Source of the DNA: Cutaneotrichosporon cavernicola
Taxonomy: Eukaryota; Basidiomycota; Tremellomycetes; Trichosporonales; Trichosporonaceae
Assembly (NCBI RefSeq): GCF_030864355.1
Contig: NC_083397.1
Span: forward strand, 248,001-312,000
Direction of reading: 5' to 3'
Length of the DNA: 64,000 nucleotides
Below are positions 34,370-45,664 of the stretch, one piece after another; the first letter of the stretch is position 1; every line of letters starts with the position of its first letter. The notes below the pieces were generated by a model that saw only the letters and a list, made by a program, of their open reading frames with translations, was not told where the DNA came from and did not search any database. The position numbers and the translations under genes are program-made.

Positions 34370-35518
34370 ATGTCCACTGCAGTTCAGGCCCCAGCATCAG
34401 CTGATTTTGCTGGATCATCCTCGGCAGCGGCTGTGTTCCAGCGCCTCCACCCCGACCAGTACCTCACCCGCTTCCTCGACAGGGGATACCGGCCAGACGG
34501 GCGGCGCAAAGACGCGTGGCGCGAGGTCAGCGTCAACGTCGGTGTGTACAACTAGGTGCTCTCCAGTGAGATCTGACCTCAGGTTCCATCTCAACGGCGA
34601 ACGGCTCGGCGCTCGTGCGCATGGGCGACACGACGGTGGTTTGCGGCGTCAAGGCGGAGGTGGCTGAGCCGTGCGGATCGCGGCCAGACGAGGGGTTCGT
34701 CGGTGAGTAAGGCGCGGATGTTGGGTAGCTGAGGGGACATTGAGTCTTAAATTGGGCTCCTCTGTTGAGTGCCATCTCGGTGTCACTGTCACCCACTTCC
34801 GCCACGTTGGCCCTCTTCTCCCCGGACCTTCCTCCTCACCTTAGACCGCTCACACCAGTCCCCAACATCGACCTCCCTGCTCTCTGTTCACCCAAATTCA
34901 AGCCAGGACCACCAGCAGACGAGGCGCAGACCATGTCGAACTGGCTCAACGACCTGATTGTCTCGTGAGCTTGTTAGCCGACATCGAAGCTGATTGCAGC
35001 TCGTGCACGCTCCCACCAACATCCTTAGTGATCGCGCCTGGCAAGGCTGCATGGTCTGTCTACATCGACGTGGTGTGCATCAACTTTGACGGGAACGCGT
35101 ACGATGCAGCAGTGCTGGCTGTTATGGCGGCGTTGAGAAACAGTGAGCTTCTGAAGTTGTGATAGCTGAGCTCATCGCAGCCCGCCTCCCACGCGCAACA
35201 TACAGCGAGGATAACCAACAGGTTACATGTGATGCGAGCGTGACCTTCCCCCTTCCCCTTGGTCGGTTGCCTCTCGCAGCCTCATTTGGCGTCTTCCAGT
35301 CCACCCACGTGCTCCCGGACCCGTCAGCATTCGAGCTCCCTCTCCACTCGACGACGATTACCATCGCCTTGGACGAGGCGGGGAATGCCTGTACTGTGCG
35401 GCAAGAGGGCCTGGGCGGCGTGATAGGTCAGAGCGGAGATGATGTGTTGTCCGAGGCGTGGGCGGCGGCCGAGGCCCGCGTGCGCACTCTTCGCACCGTC
35501 TTGGAGCAGTCATCGTGA
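34370..35518 (+). CDS. RRP43: Exosome core ring subunit Rrp43 (RNase PH fold)
   Basis: Second exosome ring subunit in this window. Five exons (34370-34541, 34583-34702, 34859-34964, 35000-35142, 35181-35518) give 292 aa. [20 protein letters not shown] and [20 protein letters not shown] open the RNase PH domain, with [20 protein letters not shown] after the first intron. [20 protein letters not shown] and [10 protein letters not shown] sit before the last exon. EXOSC8/Rrp43-type features fit better than EXOSC7 or EXOSC9. The third exon is preceded by a 156-nt intron. Confidence 0.87.
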
Positions 35519-35788
35519 TGCAACTTGTGTATAGTGGAGCGGAGATGAGGGAAACTCCGTGCGGGAGCAAATATTCTTAGGACGCGTCCATCGTCTCATC
35601 AGGGCGCCTCCAGGGATGGGCGTGGGGCATGGCAGGTTTCAACGTTGGGCTCTTTAGAAACAACTGAAATCCCCCGGGGGAGGGAAACAACATGGCACAG
35701 ATGGTACGATGACAGAGGTCGACCTTGTTTTTACATTCTCTATTTAAGCACCGGATCTTTTGTTTGTCTCCTCACCGTCACCGCAACC

Positions 35789-36998
35789 ATGGCAAAGGCA
35801 AAGCCCGCACAGCAGAGCTCGTTCGGCAAGTGGCCGATTATCGGCGCCGTCCTCATCGCGCTGTACGCGCTATGCTCGTTCCTGGACTCGAACGTGGTGA
35901 GTGGAAGCGGAACGGATCCTTGCTGGTTTTCTCGCCGAGTGCTTGATATGGTCACGCTGGAGTGAGCGGCTCTACGAACCTCGCCCCCATGTCAGCTCGG
36001 GATCCCATCTTCAAGTGATCCTCCGGGGTGTACACGTGACGTCCCTTGGCTTGCGTCAGCATAGGCTGGACCTGTCCGATGTGTCCCGCCGCTGACCGCA
36101 GCACAAGTTCTACGCCATGACGCCGGAGGCGCTCAACAACGCCGTGCAGACTTCGCTCTCCGCCTCTCGCGCTGCCGGACAGGACAAGAACGCGACGTAC
36201 GTCGTCGACACTCTCCTCAGCAACCTCGTCAAGACGTACCCCGAGCTCGACCTGCAGACCGACTTCCGCAACCCCCGCGAGTGGGTGTTCAACAATGCCG
36301 GTGGTGCCATGGGGTCAATGTACATCATCCACGCGTCGATTACTGAGTGAGTCGGAGTTGAAATGTCGGAAGTGTCTGAAGGGGAAGGGAGAGGATAGAT
36401 GGGGAGAGGTGAGGGGAAGAAGGGACGAGGTAGCGTTGAGGAAGATGAGATCGAGATGATCCGGATCACCTCGAGGCCTCGATGTGTAGGCACAGCTCTG
36501 ATAGATGCCTCCTCATCCGTCCTCTTCTTTCCCCCCGCCCCTTTCATCCCCGCCTCTTTCCTCCCGCATCTTCCCCCCCCCTTTCTAAACCACCCGCCTC
36601 TTTCCAGAACGCCTGCTCGCTTCGCTCGTGGAACTGACCCCAGGTACCTCATCATTTTCGGTTCAGCCGTCGGCACCGAGGGCCACACCGGCCGCCACAC
36701 TGCCGACGACTACTTCCACATCCTGACTGGCCAGCAGCGCTGCTACGCCGCCGGCGACCTCGCGCCGCTCATCTACAACCCCGGCGACGTCAACCTGATG
36801 CCCCGCGGCGTCGTTCGCCAGTACTGGATGGACGGCGAGACGTGGGCGCTCGAGTATGCTGCCGGTTGGATCCCGCCCATGCTCCCCTTCGGACTGGCCG
36901 ACATGCTGTCCTCGACGCTCGACTACATCAGCTTCTACCACACGTGTCGGATCACCGCGCGCGAGATGGTCAAGAACCTGCTGCGTGGTAAGATCTAG
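35789..36998 (+). CDS. ERG2: C-8 sterol isomerase
   Basis: ER enzyme of ergosterol synthesis that shifts the sterol double bond from C8 to C7; homologous to the sigma-1 receptor. Exons 35789-35896, 36102-36346 and 36644-36998 give 235 aa (yeast 222). One N-terminal membrane anchor, PIIGAVLIALYALCSFLDS, precedes the lumenal or cytosolic barrel. Core motifs are WVFNNAGGAMGSMYIIHASI, EYLIIFGSAVGTEGHTGRHT, ADDYFHILTGQQ and LMPRGVVRQYWMDGETWALE. The final hydrophobic stretch is GWIPPMLPFGLADMLSSTLD. Both introns (205 and 297 nt) are long for this genome. Family certain. Confidence 0.96.
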
Positions 36999-37109
36999 TC
37001 TGCAAACTTTGCGGCTGGGTTGAGGCTTGGCGGGTGGACACTAGACTAGATGCATCGTCTGCCATTTCAAACAAAACTTTCACATACGGAATACTGAGAA
37101 CAACGGGCA

Positions 37110-38173
37110 CTACATCATCAAAACCGGCTCGACGCCCGTACAGGCCCGTAGAGCGCGGCGGAGATCCTGGCTGACCCAGTCAGCGTCGACGTGGGTACGT
37201 TGCTGGTCGGCGTCGAGGAGCTGCTGCGGCGACCGGCCAGTATAGTAGGCGAGCCAGGCGCGTACATCACGCGCGCTGAGGGTCTGAATCGTCTCGACAG
37301 AGTCGAGGACCTGGTGTGAGCACGCGACCTAATGAATTGAATAGCAGCAGAGATTGAATTGAATGACTAGCAGCTGGGAGGCTGGATGATGGGGTGTGGG
37401 GTTTACGCACAGGAAGGTGGCTCGGAACAGGACTTTGCCCATTCGTCACCTGTACAAGCGGTTGCCCAAGATAATAATTTACGCGGTTCGTGTTCCTTTT
37501 CATCAGCGCGCTCCCACACATCTTACCTAGCTTGGATCTGGGCATACTCTGTCTCGAGGACAGACACAGCAGCCATGAGGCGTTCATGCACGACATGCTG
37601 CTGCTGCGTGAAAGCATTCAGTCGATTCTCCAGTGCGCGGGCGGCATCAGGCCCCAGCGGAACCTCTGGAACAGCTTGATCGCGGCGTCCCGGTACCCCC
37701 GTCCCAGGTAACTGAGGTCGCTCTTCCTCTGTAACGGTAAATGGCCGCGATCGCGCCGCCCGAATACTTTTACTTCTAGTCGGGAGCCTGTCGCCAACAG
37801 GCCGGTTCAGATCCGTGAGGGAAGCGCGGCGCTCGCGCGACTGGGTGATGGACTGGCGCCGTTCGGGCGAGACGCTTGGTTCTCTATGACCCAGAACCTC
37901 GGCCCTAAACACCCGGGCTGCGCGGCGAGGAGACTGGTTGCCCCGCCGCATGTGTTGCGGGTCGACGCCGTGGTGCGCAACCGCATTGGTAAAATCTACT
38001 ACTTTCTCCAGACAGGCGTCATCGGCATCCGCTGGGATGCCACCGTGTTCCTCGAGTAGCTCGAGGATGACTGGGTGGTCCTTGATCGCCTCGTGCGAGA
38101 GGAGGCCGTTGGGGATCGGGATCGCGTCGTCCTTCATCGTGGACATGGTGGTGTGGTCGGACAGGTCGGACAT
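37110..38173 (-). CDS. Unrecognised protein; exon junction unresolved
   Basis: Exon 1 (38173-37527) encodes about 215 residues beginning MSDLSDHTTMSTMKDDAIPI, with LLEEHGGIPADADDACLEKV, an Arg/Ser-rich middle, and a helical end ALENRLNAFTQQQHVVHERL. It stops at a GTAAGA donor. A second coding-biased frame (37310-37110, stop TAG 37112-37110) starts VLDSVETIQTLSARDVRAWL after a good CAG acceptor. The two are out of phase (exon 1 ends in phase 2, exon 2 begins in phase 0), so an extra small exon in the 216-nt gap, an alternative junction or a frameshift must exist. No family recognised. Confidence 0.6.
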
Positions 38174-38841
38174 TCTGAGGTGGGGTGTGGAGTCAAGACG
38201 GAAAGATTGCGGGATCGGAGTGAAGGGGTTTAGGCACCGAGTCGTACGTCATCAGCCATCAGCTGGGCCACTACGCCTCGCTGGTCTGGTCAGGATGGAA
38301 TAGGACACGTGAGCGTTAGTGCATGAGTGATTCACAAGACCATGGCGAGGTTGGAAAAAATGATCAAATGCACATAGGATGAACATTGGGTTGGCCACTC
38401 GGACATGTCGAAAACGACGGCCCTGGTGGTCCGAGGGGATTCAGAGGGGATTCAAGTGAGACACCATGCGGCCACCCCACCCCCGGCAGCAACGGGGGCC
38501 GACTTATCCCGGCGTACTTGCGCATTGATTGCTCAGAGGGCCTGGGGAACTGTTACCGCGCTACGCTCAGCGTCGCCAGCCGTTTCACGGTCAATGACGG
38601 CCTGAAGGAATCAGAGATCCGGGACAACGACCTCGGCCCGAAGGCTGTCATCACGTCCTCGGGCCAGCGGCACCATGGCGGCCTTAGCTGCCCGATCGGT
38701 TGAAGACTCATCCTGCAACATCCTGTACGTGCGATTGACTTTCAGCCAGAACAACTTGCGATACTCGAACTCTCGAGGCTAGCCATAACAATGTGCATAT
38801 GCGTATTCACGCACAACCGGAAATCCAAGTCGACCGAACAT
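38174..38841. other. Intergenic
   Basis: Promoter side of the unknown gene at 37110-38173 and 3' side of GUP1. No gene supported; the open frames at 38386-38703 are unlike any family. Confidence 0.4.
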
Positions 38842-40657
38842 CTAACACCTCCTATCGATTCCCCTCCGCGCCTCGTCGTTGCGATACTCAAACATGATCT
38901 GTACCCCGATGAAAAGGCAGCTGGTCCCGAACGCCATGAATCCCCACCCTTGCGGTGTCGTCACGAGCTCGTGAAGGAGGTGCTGCATGCCGTCGAGGCC
39001 GAGCACGAAGCCAACAAGGTTGGCGCCCATCAACAGCAGAATGTTGACAACGCCACCTATCGCCGCGACGTGCCGGTACCACCACTTGTCGCCGTACTGG
39101 AGTCAGCTTCCGTGCAGCAACCGAAGAGGACGTGGATCCTCCCACTTCTACTGACACCCACCTTCTTCTCTGGGACCAACGCACGCGCGGTGATCTCCGG
39201 GATGATGAAAAGCGTGACGAGCCAGCCCCAGGCCAGCAGGCGGAAGCTGAGGTCGTGCCAGAGGGCAACAAAGGTGAACACCAGGAAGGTCGAGAGCACA
39301 ACACGCTTGGCACCGCCAGCAGGGATGTAGATGTACCTGATGTCAGCTCGAGTTTACTTGCCTCAGCTCACCTGACGATCCACAGGTTATAGCTCCTGTG
39401 CCAGGAGCGCCAGAAGCCGAGGACACTGTAGTTGTTGGCGACGCAGCGGACCATGTTCTCTGGGGCGTCGACGCCGTCGAACAGGGCCCACAAGCGGAAG
39501 TAACGCCATGGAATGAGGAGCTTGAGCCACACGATGACGAGGTTCCAGAAGCCGATCATGCTGAGCTGGGCGGGCGTCATGCCGACCCACGCGCGCGCGT
39601 CCTTGATCGCCACAACGTACATCGTGTGGATGATGGACTCCATTGCGAGCATGCAAAAGGCGAAGCGGATGAGGTACTTGATGCGTTCTCGGTTGGTGAT
39701 GTCGAGCGGGCGCTGAAGTTGCCACACAAAGTCGTTGCACGTCATGATCGGACCGGCGATGTACAGCGGAGGGTATAGGGTGTACGCAAGATAGTTAACC
39801 AAGCTGTAGTCGGCCTCGGGATGTGCTTGGGCTGCCCGGCCCCTCTGGTCTGTTGGCGGCGTCGACTGCGGTTGCGCCCGCCAATGGTAATCGAGAGCGA
39901 ACGAGACGATGCGCAACATCGTGATGTTGAACGAGACGTGCCAGCGCGGATATACTCCCTTGAGGTCATCCAATGCGCCAAGCTCGGAATGGATCGCGGA
40001 GAAGTGGTACCCGTCAAACTTCTCGTTGGCAAACAAGATCAACATGTTGCCGACGATGACGATTAACGGCCACGCGCGCTCGACTGCCGCAGGCTTGCGT
40101 GCCCGCGCAGCACAGAAGTTTGCGCCCAGGATCGCCAGCACCTTGAGCGCGCTGATGCCGTGCAGCGCCACAAGCATGATGAGAGCGAACGTGACAACAA
40201 AGCGCGCGCGTGCAGCTGCGCTCGTAAAGCCAGCCTTGCGGAAGAGGTGGGAAGGGATGAGGAAGGCCACGGCGAGTGCGACGAGCGAGGGGAAGCCGGA
40301 CCGGAACGTGTGGTACTGGTGGTCGCTGTCGTCGACTTCGGAGAAGATGAACCATCCCGACGACAATCTGTTTGCGTAGGAAGGATAGTTGGGGTTGTGA
40401 GGTGAGCTGACATTGATCGGCGACCACACAAGCAGCGGCACAACGATAATGAACGCCGCGATGTAGAACTTGAACTCTAAAGTGCCCCACCGGCTGGGCG
40501 GGGGCTCAGTGTCCGTACGCCTCCTTGAGCCTGGGATGTCGACAGTGAGTTCGGAGATGTAGTGCTTTTGACCGTTCCGGCGGTCATCACCATCCCTCCG
40601 GTCGCCCATCGTCAAGTGTTGTGGGTCGGAAGCCTGGAACTTGTACTGCGGTATCAT
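38842..40657 (-). CDS. GUP1: MBOAT O-acyltransferase Gup1
   Basis: ER membrane-bound O-acyltransferase that remodels GPI-anchor lipid; named for glycerol uptake phenotypes in yeast. Exons 40657-39372, 39336-39162 and 39096-38842 give 571 aa (yeast Gup1 560). ATG 40657 is used; the 44 codons upstream have no ATG start. After a charged N-terminus, about ten TM segments are visible. MBOAT marks: [20 protein letters not shown] with the motif around the conserved residues, joined across the intron to [11 protein letters not shown], and [15 protein letters not shown] with the active-site His. The [20 protein letters not shown] segment follows the last intron. Overall length and ending match the Gup1 branch. 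Confidence 0.94.
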
Positions 40658-41367
40658 GGTGGGGGAAGGGGGAGTCTGCTGAAAGGAGGGGGATAGAGGA
40701 GAGGATGAGGAAAGATGATTTGCTGAGAGGAGAGGGGAGATGGAAGGAGCGGAGGGGGAAGGAGAGTGTGAGGTCGTGCGAGCTGACACCGAGGAAGTAG
40801 GCGCGGCGGGGTCGAGCTGCGGTCAGTGTGGGCGCGTCAGGGAAAGAGCTGCGCACCCGAGCACGGCGCATGGTCTGTCTAGGAGCCAAAGAGGGACATG
40901 TTTGTCCCAAAGACTTGAAGATGTTGAATGAGCAAAGTGTGAATGTTGAAGACAAGACAAATTGGGGAACGATCGCATCGCGTGGAGGGTTGGTTACCGG
41001 GCCGGGAAAGAGCGGACATTGATCCGCGCGGTGGAGGTCGTCCACAACAACCCTTTCGTTAGAGATGGCAAGATGACAAGATGACAAGGTGACACTTCAT
41101 CATAGCGCCCAGCCAGCGGCCAGCGGCCAGCGGCATTTGAGAGGGGCCCAAAGACGTTCAGACGCTGTCAAAAGGTCATGATAAGCCCATCATTCATTCA
41201 TTTCCTCCCAACGAGCTTCCATCGTCCACATTCTGCGTCCTCAAGGGACTTGACTTCCGTAACATTTCCCAATACCCCATTTCGAGTGAATTCATGCATG
41301 CAAGATGGTTATGCCTCTATGATTAGTGTGGCAATGTGCAAGATGTGCAGGCGTGCGCAACATGGGT
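40658..41367. other. Intergenic
   Basis: Region between the start of GUP1 and the 3' end of ALG9. A G/A-rich stretch (40660-40770) lies in the probable GUP1 5' UTR. A GCCAGCGGCCAGCGGCCAGCGGC triplication sits near 41110. No gene. Confidence 0.4.
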
Positions 41368-43763
41368 TTACTCAGTCTCCCCGGCGCGCTTGAGGAGACA
41401 GTACTGGCCGTAAACGCGCTGCTTCTCGCCAACACCTCCCGGAAGCCAGATCCAGCGGGCCCAGCCGTGCGAGCTCGCTGCATCCAGGAACTCGGTGCAG
41501 AACTCAACCTCCCACGCGGGGTCCGAGATGTAGTCCGGCTCAGCCTTGGTTGGCGGCTGCGATGGCAGGTTGAGCGTGACGAGGTAGTTGCAGGTGTCAA
41601 CGGGGACGTAGGTGCCGGGCTCAGCACTGGCCTTGTTCTCCGAGTTGAAGCGGCCCAGGTGGATGGCTCGGGTCTCGTCACGTGGCCACCAGCCCGTGGA
41701 CGCGCTGCTGTTGTCCCAGTGGCGCGGCATCATGCCGTCAAACGCTCCCTCAATCCACTGTACGTCGATGCCCTCCGGGTACAAGAACGAGGACGGGAAG
41801 CGGTGCCACTCCGCACCGTAGCACACGCGGAGCGGGTCCTCCATGTCCTCGAAAGGGGAGAGGTCCCACACTGGGTCGTCCTCAGGGCGCTGGGACGGGA
41901 GAGAGACCGGCTTGTACCCAAGTTCCTCCAGGACGGACGGCAGCGTCGTGTACTGGAAGTGGTTGGTGATGGCCGTCGGCGCCCCGTAGAACTTGACCTG
42001 TCCCATAATGCGACCAAGCGACAAGAGCGACGGTACGATGACCGCCAATAAGGTGAACCACGAGAACATCTCCGACTGACCCGCACGATACGGCGACTTG
42101 GTAACAGCGACGAATGCAGTCTCAAACCAGCCGCGGATGAGGAAGATCGAGACGCACGCATTGAAGCACAAGAACGGGTACGCCGGGAACATGAAGCGCT
42201 CCTCCTTGTGCGGCTGCGTGACGAAGATCGCGAGCCAGAGGTAGAACGGAGCGAGGCGCAGGGCGAGAAGGATGTACGGGCTCGTCTCGCCGTTGCGAGG
42301 CTTCATCTGGGTCTTGCCGAGGCGGCGGAAGTCAAAGTGGTACGTGACCACCAGGGCAGGGAGCGCGATGAGCGCGAGTGGGAGGAAGAAGTTGAAGTTG
42401 AGGAACAGGTTCTTGAAGTAGTACGAGAAAGGCTCAGTGCCGTAGAGGTCAGGGCCATTCTCACCAAACACGTTGTAGAGGACAATGTTGAGCGAGGGGA
42501 AAGTGAAACGCCCGTACGCCCACGAGTCGACGGCAAAAGTGGGAACGACGACGGCAATCGCAGCTACAACGATTGCGCCGACAAGAGTGCTCAGACGCTT
42601 CTGGCTCCAGGCCAGCTTCTCGTCACCTACTGATGGGACGATCTCGCCGGCAGGAAGGAGGGCATACTCGATGACAAAGGGGACGCCGAGTGCAGCGGAG
42701 AACGGCCAGCCGACAATGGCACCGACAGCCACACAAATCGTGGCGAGGAATGCGCGCTTCACGCCCGTGTTGGTCGACGTCGCGGGGTGGAACCAGAACG
42801 ACGCAGCGAGCATGTTGGCATGCATTGCGAAGCTCGAAGGCAGGAATGCGACGCTGGCGTTGAACATGCCGGCGGACAGGGCCATCGCGAAGAGCAGATA
42901 ACGGCCGACGTGCTCGTTGACGGTGACAACGACGGTGCGGAAGAACGCCGCCTCGCACGCACTCGAGATAGCGCCGAGGAACAGGCGCAGCGCAAAGAAC
43001 TGCTGCCTCTTACCGAGGCCGAGCAGCCAAGGCCCAAAGTACGCGAATGGCGCGTGCAGGAGCACATAGAACCACGAGCGCACAGCGTACTGAGGCGACT
43101 GCTCCCACGTTTGGAAACCGCTGTTGTGTGCAAAGTAGTGCAGCGGCTCGTAGAAGTTGAAGACTGGCGTCAGGGGAATTTATGCGCCGCAGCTCACCCT
43201 CGTCACAGTCCGAGATGATCGCGTACATCGCCGCCGTGGTGCGTATAAGCAGGAGCAGTCTGAGGGCCACAGAGAACGAGGGGACGATAGGCCCATTCTG
43301 CTGCCTGAGCGATTAGCTGTCTATCCATGTCCACATGGAGGTAAGGCGAGCTGATAGTGGAATTCGGCGGGGCTCGGCCAACAATGCGTCCGAGATGGTG
43401 CCCCTTGCCGCTCGGACGCAGCCTCATGTTCCATGTCGTGCACAGATCCCAGTAATCACAACTGGTAGACCCACGCCGGCTTGTAACCAATCGTTGGGCC
43501 GGGAAATGGAGTGAGATACATTGTGGACGGCGTGGATTACAGCAGACATCGGTCCAGCTTCAACTGAGAGAGAGCCTCCGGATGAGGTAAAGTGTGATGA
43601 TAACTCACCTCCGAACTTGGTCCTGCAGCAAGCCCTGGTGACGCCTCTTCCAGCCCTGCGGAGCCAGTGAACCAAACTGGTCCTTCTCGGGCTCCTTCTT
43701 CTCGACGGGCTTGTTGGTGGGCCGCCTAAAGCGGATCGTCTCGACACCAGGGCGGAACGACAT
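41368..43763 (-). CDS. ALG9: Alpha-1,2-mannosyltransferase Alg9 (GT22)
   Basis: ER multipass enzyme adding two alpha-1,2 mannoses from dolichol-P-mannose to the N-glycan precursor. Exons 43763-43609, 43304-43198 and 43163-41368 give 685 aa, longer than yeast (555) mainly by N- and C-terminal extensions. The GT-C catalytic loop is assembled across the second intron as DCDEVFNFYEPLHYF, keeping the acidic pair of the family. Later come TWEQSPQYAVRSWFYVLLHA and the hallmark HKEERFMFPAYPFLCF. About ten TM segments. Dolichol-P-mannose needed here depends on DPM synthase, whose Dpm2 subunit is at 61819-62387. Confidence 0.95.
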
Positions 43764-44017
43764 GGCGGGGCGTTCAACTCAAGGACGAAGGTCCTCGTTG
43801 AGAGCAAACGGGAGAAGAAAAGAAGAGGCGAAGAGAAGGGGAGGATAGAGAAGTCAGGATGATAAAGATGTGGATCATGTCCCCATTTCTGTTGGTTTGG
43901 CGACGTCGTCAGTTGGATAGCGGAGATCCCTAACATGTCCGTCCCAGAATGGATCAAAGCCGAAAAGTGGTTGCCAGCGTCACAACATCTCTTAAACTTG
44001 ATCAAGCAGACGACATC

Positions 44018-44756
44018 ATGCGCTGGGCATTCTGGCGGAGCGCAGACGAGCCCGGACCAAGTACCCCAACCCCTATCGAGGAGGTCATGGAGGTCCCGAC
44101 GCTCACTCGCTTCGAGCGTACGCTGGTCGACGAGGAGAAGGTCCAGGCGCCTCAGTATCCGACCTTCCAGGACGTGCCGACTTGCATGACCCTGTTGTGA
44201 GTGGACACCAAATGCGATGGTGGGACAAGGCTGTCTTGACTGGGTTTAGGAGCGGAGAAGAGAAGAGGCTGAGGATTGGAGGCAAGAGAACGGATAGGAA
44301 CAAGACGCGTCGTTCGGAAGCGCATGCTGGCCGCGGTGGAGGGCGGAAAGGAAGCCAGGAATATGCTGACCCCAGCGACCAGTTCTTCATGTGCGCTGCC
44401 CTCATGCCGCAGGTGCGTGCCATCTACCGCTTTGGCCACCTCAAGGACTGCACACCCAAGTGGGATGACTTCAAGTACTGCATGAGCCTGAAGAGCGAAG
44501 ACGAGGAAGAGCGGCGACAGGCGTGGATCAAGCGCCGCGCCGAGTGGTGGGCACATCGTCGCGTCGGGCCCAGCTCGGAGGACGTGTGGGAGGTGCGCGA
44601 GTAAGTCTGTCGGCCCGAGCATGTTGGGTACGCCAGAAGGAAGCGGCTCTTTAGTCGTGATTGTTAGCTGACACCAGGAAACCCCTCGAGAACTTCCCTC
44701 CTCTGTATCCCGAATACGACCTCGATGAGAGCCAGGATGCTGCCGGCACTGTGTAA
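44018..44756 (+). CDS. DUF3128 protein, EMI1-like
   Basis: Small protein of the DUF3128 family that includes yeast Emi1, linked genetically to early meiotic induction and mitochondrial function. Exons 44018-44196, 44376-44600 and 44678-44756 give 160 aa. The start at 44018 gives the usual short W-rich N-terminus (MRWAFWRSADE); an in-frame ATG at 43949 would add 23 residues. The twin-cysteine-like core reads TCMTLFDQFFMCAALMPQVR then GHLKDCTPKWDDFKYCMSLK, i.e. four Cys spaced as in CHCH-like pairs. The ending WEVREKPLENFPPLYPEYDL is also family-typical. Divergent from ALG9. Confidence 0.8.
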
Positions 44757-45320
44757 GCACTAGACATGTAACCCGTACATTACTCAACAACGACGACTCG
44801 CTGCGCTGATCGAACCCTTTCGACTAACTCACAACACTCGGCCACCTGGTCCTCCATCGCTGCTACTCAACTTACTACTGACGTCGTTGTCGCTCAAGTT
44901 GGCCTGTGCGTCGGCAGGTTACAACAAACGTTGCCGTCCAGGGGATAGAGCAGCCGTGTGGGCGTGACATGACGTAACTAACCATGCCGAGATAGTGTGT
45001 GGATTTGTGGGAGAAGATGCGTTTGTCTACTGACAAGGACCCGGGCACGAGGTTGCGAGTCAAACAGTCGGACAACGCGACTCCCTAACATTCGTCGTAC
45101 CCGGATCCGGGTGATGCCAGTGTTGGGCACCGGCAATTTGAGTGCAGTCCACGGCGGCCACACATCTGAGCCTGCCTGGTCCAACGCGCGCTAGGCGCAA
45201 CTCGCCAACGGACATCGCAACCTGCCGCAGCTTTGATACTTCGCTCACTCCTCAACACAGCTCGCCTAAGAACGTGCATCAGAACAACAACAACTGTGCC
45301 TATTCCCGAGCGCTAGTCGT
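44757..45320. other. Start of gene-poor island
   Basis: No gene seen. This begins a 5.9-kb stretch (44757-50656) whose only genes are three tiny Cys-rich ORFs, one broken relative and a tRNA. Confidence 0.4.
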
Positions 45321-45533
45321 CTAGTCGTCGCTGTCGCTTCCTTCGTCGTCCGAGCTCTCATCATCGGCCACGTTGTCGCTCCCGTCGTCGTCCGAGCCGT
45401 CCGAGCTCTCATCATCGGCCACGTTGCCAGATTCGTCGTCGCTCTGGTCTGCCCATGGGCAGTCACAGTGGACGTTGCACTCCAGGCAGCGGGGGCAGCA
45501 CTCGCAGTCCTCGGGGTGGGGCTTGAAAGTCAT
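45321..45533 (-). CDS. Cys-rich metallothionein-like protein A (acidic tail)
   Basis: Intronless ORF of 70 aa, ATG 45533, stop at 45323-45321. The N-terminal 30 residues hold ten Cys; the core is DCECCPRCLECNVHCDCPW. Its spacing C-x-C-C-x2-C-x2-C-x3-C-x-C-P is shared with gene B at 47033-47125. The rest of the protein is almost only Asp, Ser and Glu in imperfect repeats (two copies of NVADDESSD). A TATA-like TATAAATA is at 45644-45637, about 100 bp upstream, and the 5' leader is a CA-rich run of ACC/CAC units. The clustered Cys suggest metal thiolate binding. No database family can be assigned from sequence alone. Confidence 0.7.
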   Translation of the reverse strand: MTFKPHPEDCECCPRCLECNVHCDCPWADQSDDESGNVADDESSDGSDDDGSDNVADDESSDDEGSDSDD

Positions 45534-45636
45534 TGTGGTTGTGATTGTGGTTGTGGTTGTGGTTGTGGTGGTTGTGTGGTAGTGTGGGATTGTGAATGCG
45601 TGAGAGCGTGAGGAGTGAGAGTGGGTTAGAGCAAAG

Positions 45637-45644
45637 TATTTATA
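45637..45644 (-). promoter_or_regulatory. TATA box of Cys-rich gene A
   Basis: TATAAATA on the minus strand, 104 bp before the ATG at 45533. Strong consensus match; few other genes in this window show one so clearly. Confidence 0.6.
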
Positions 45645-45664
45645 ACAGTTATTCACCAAGAAGC

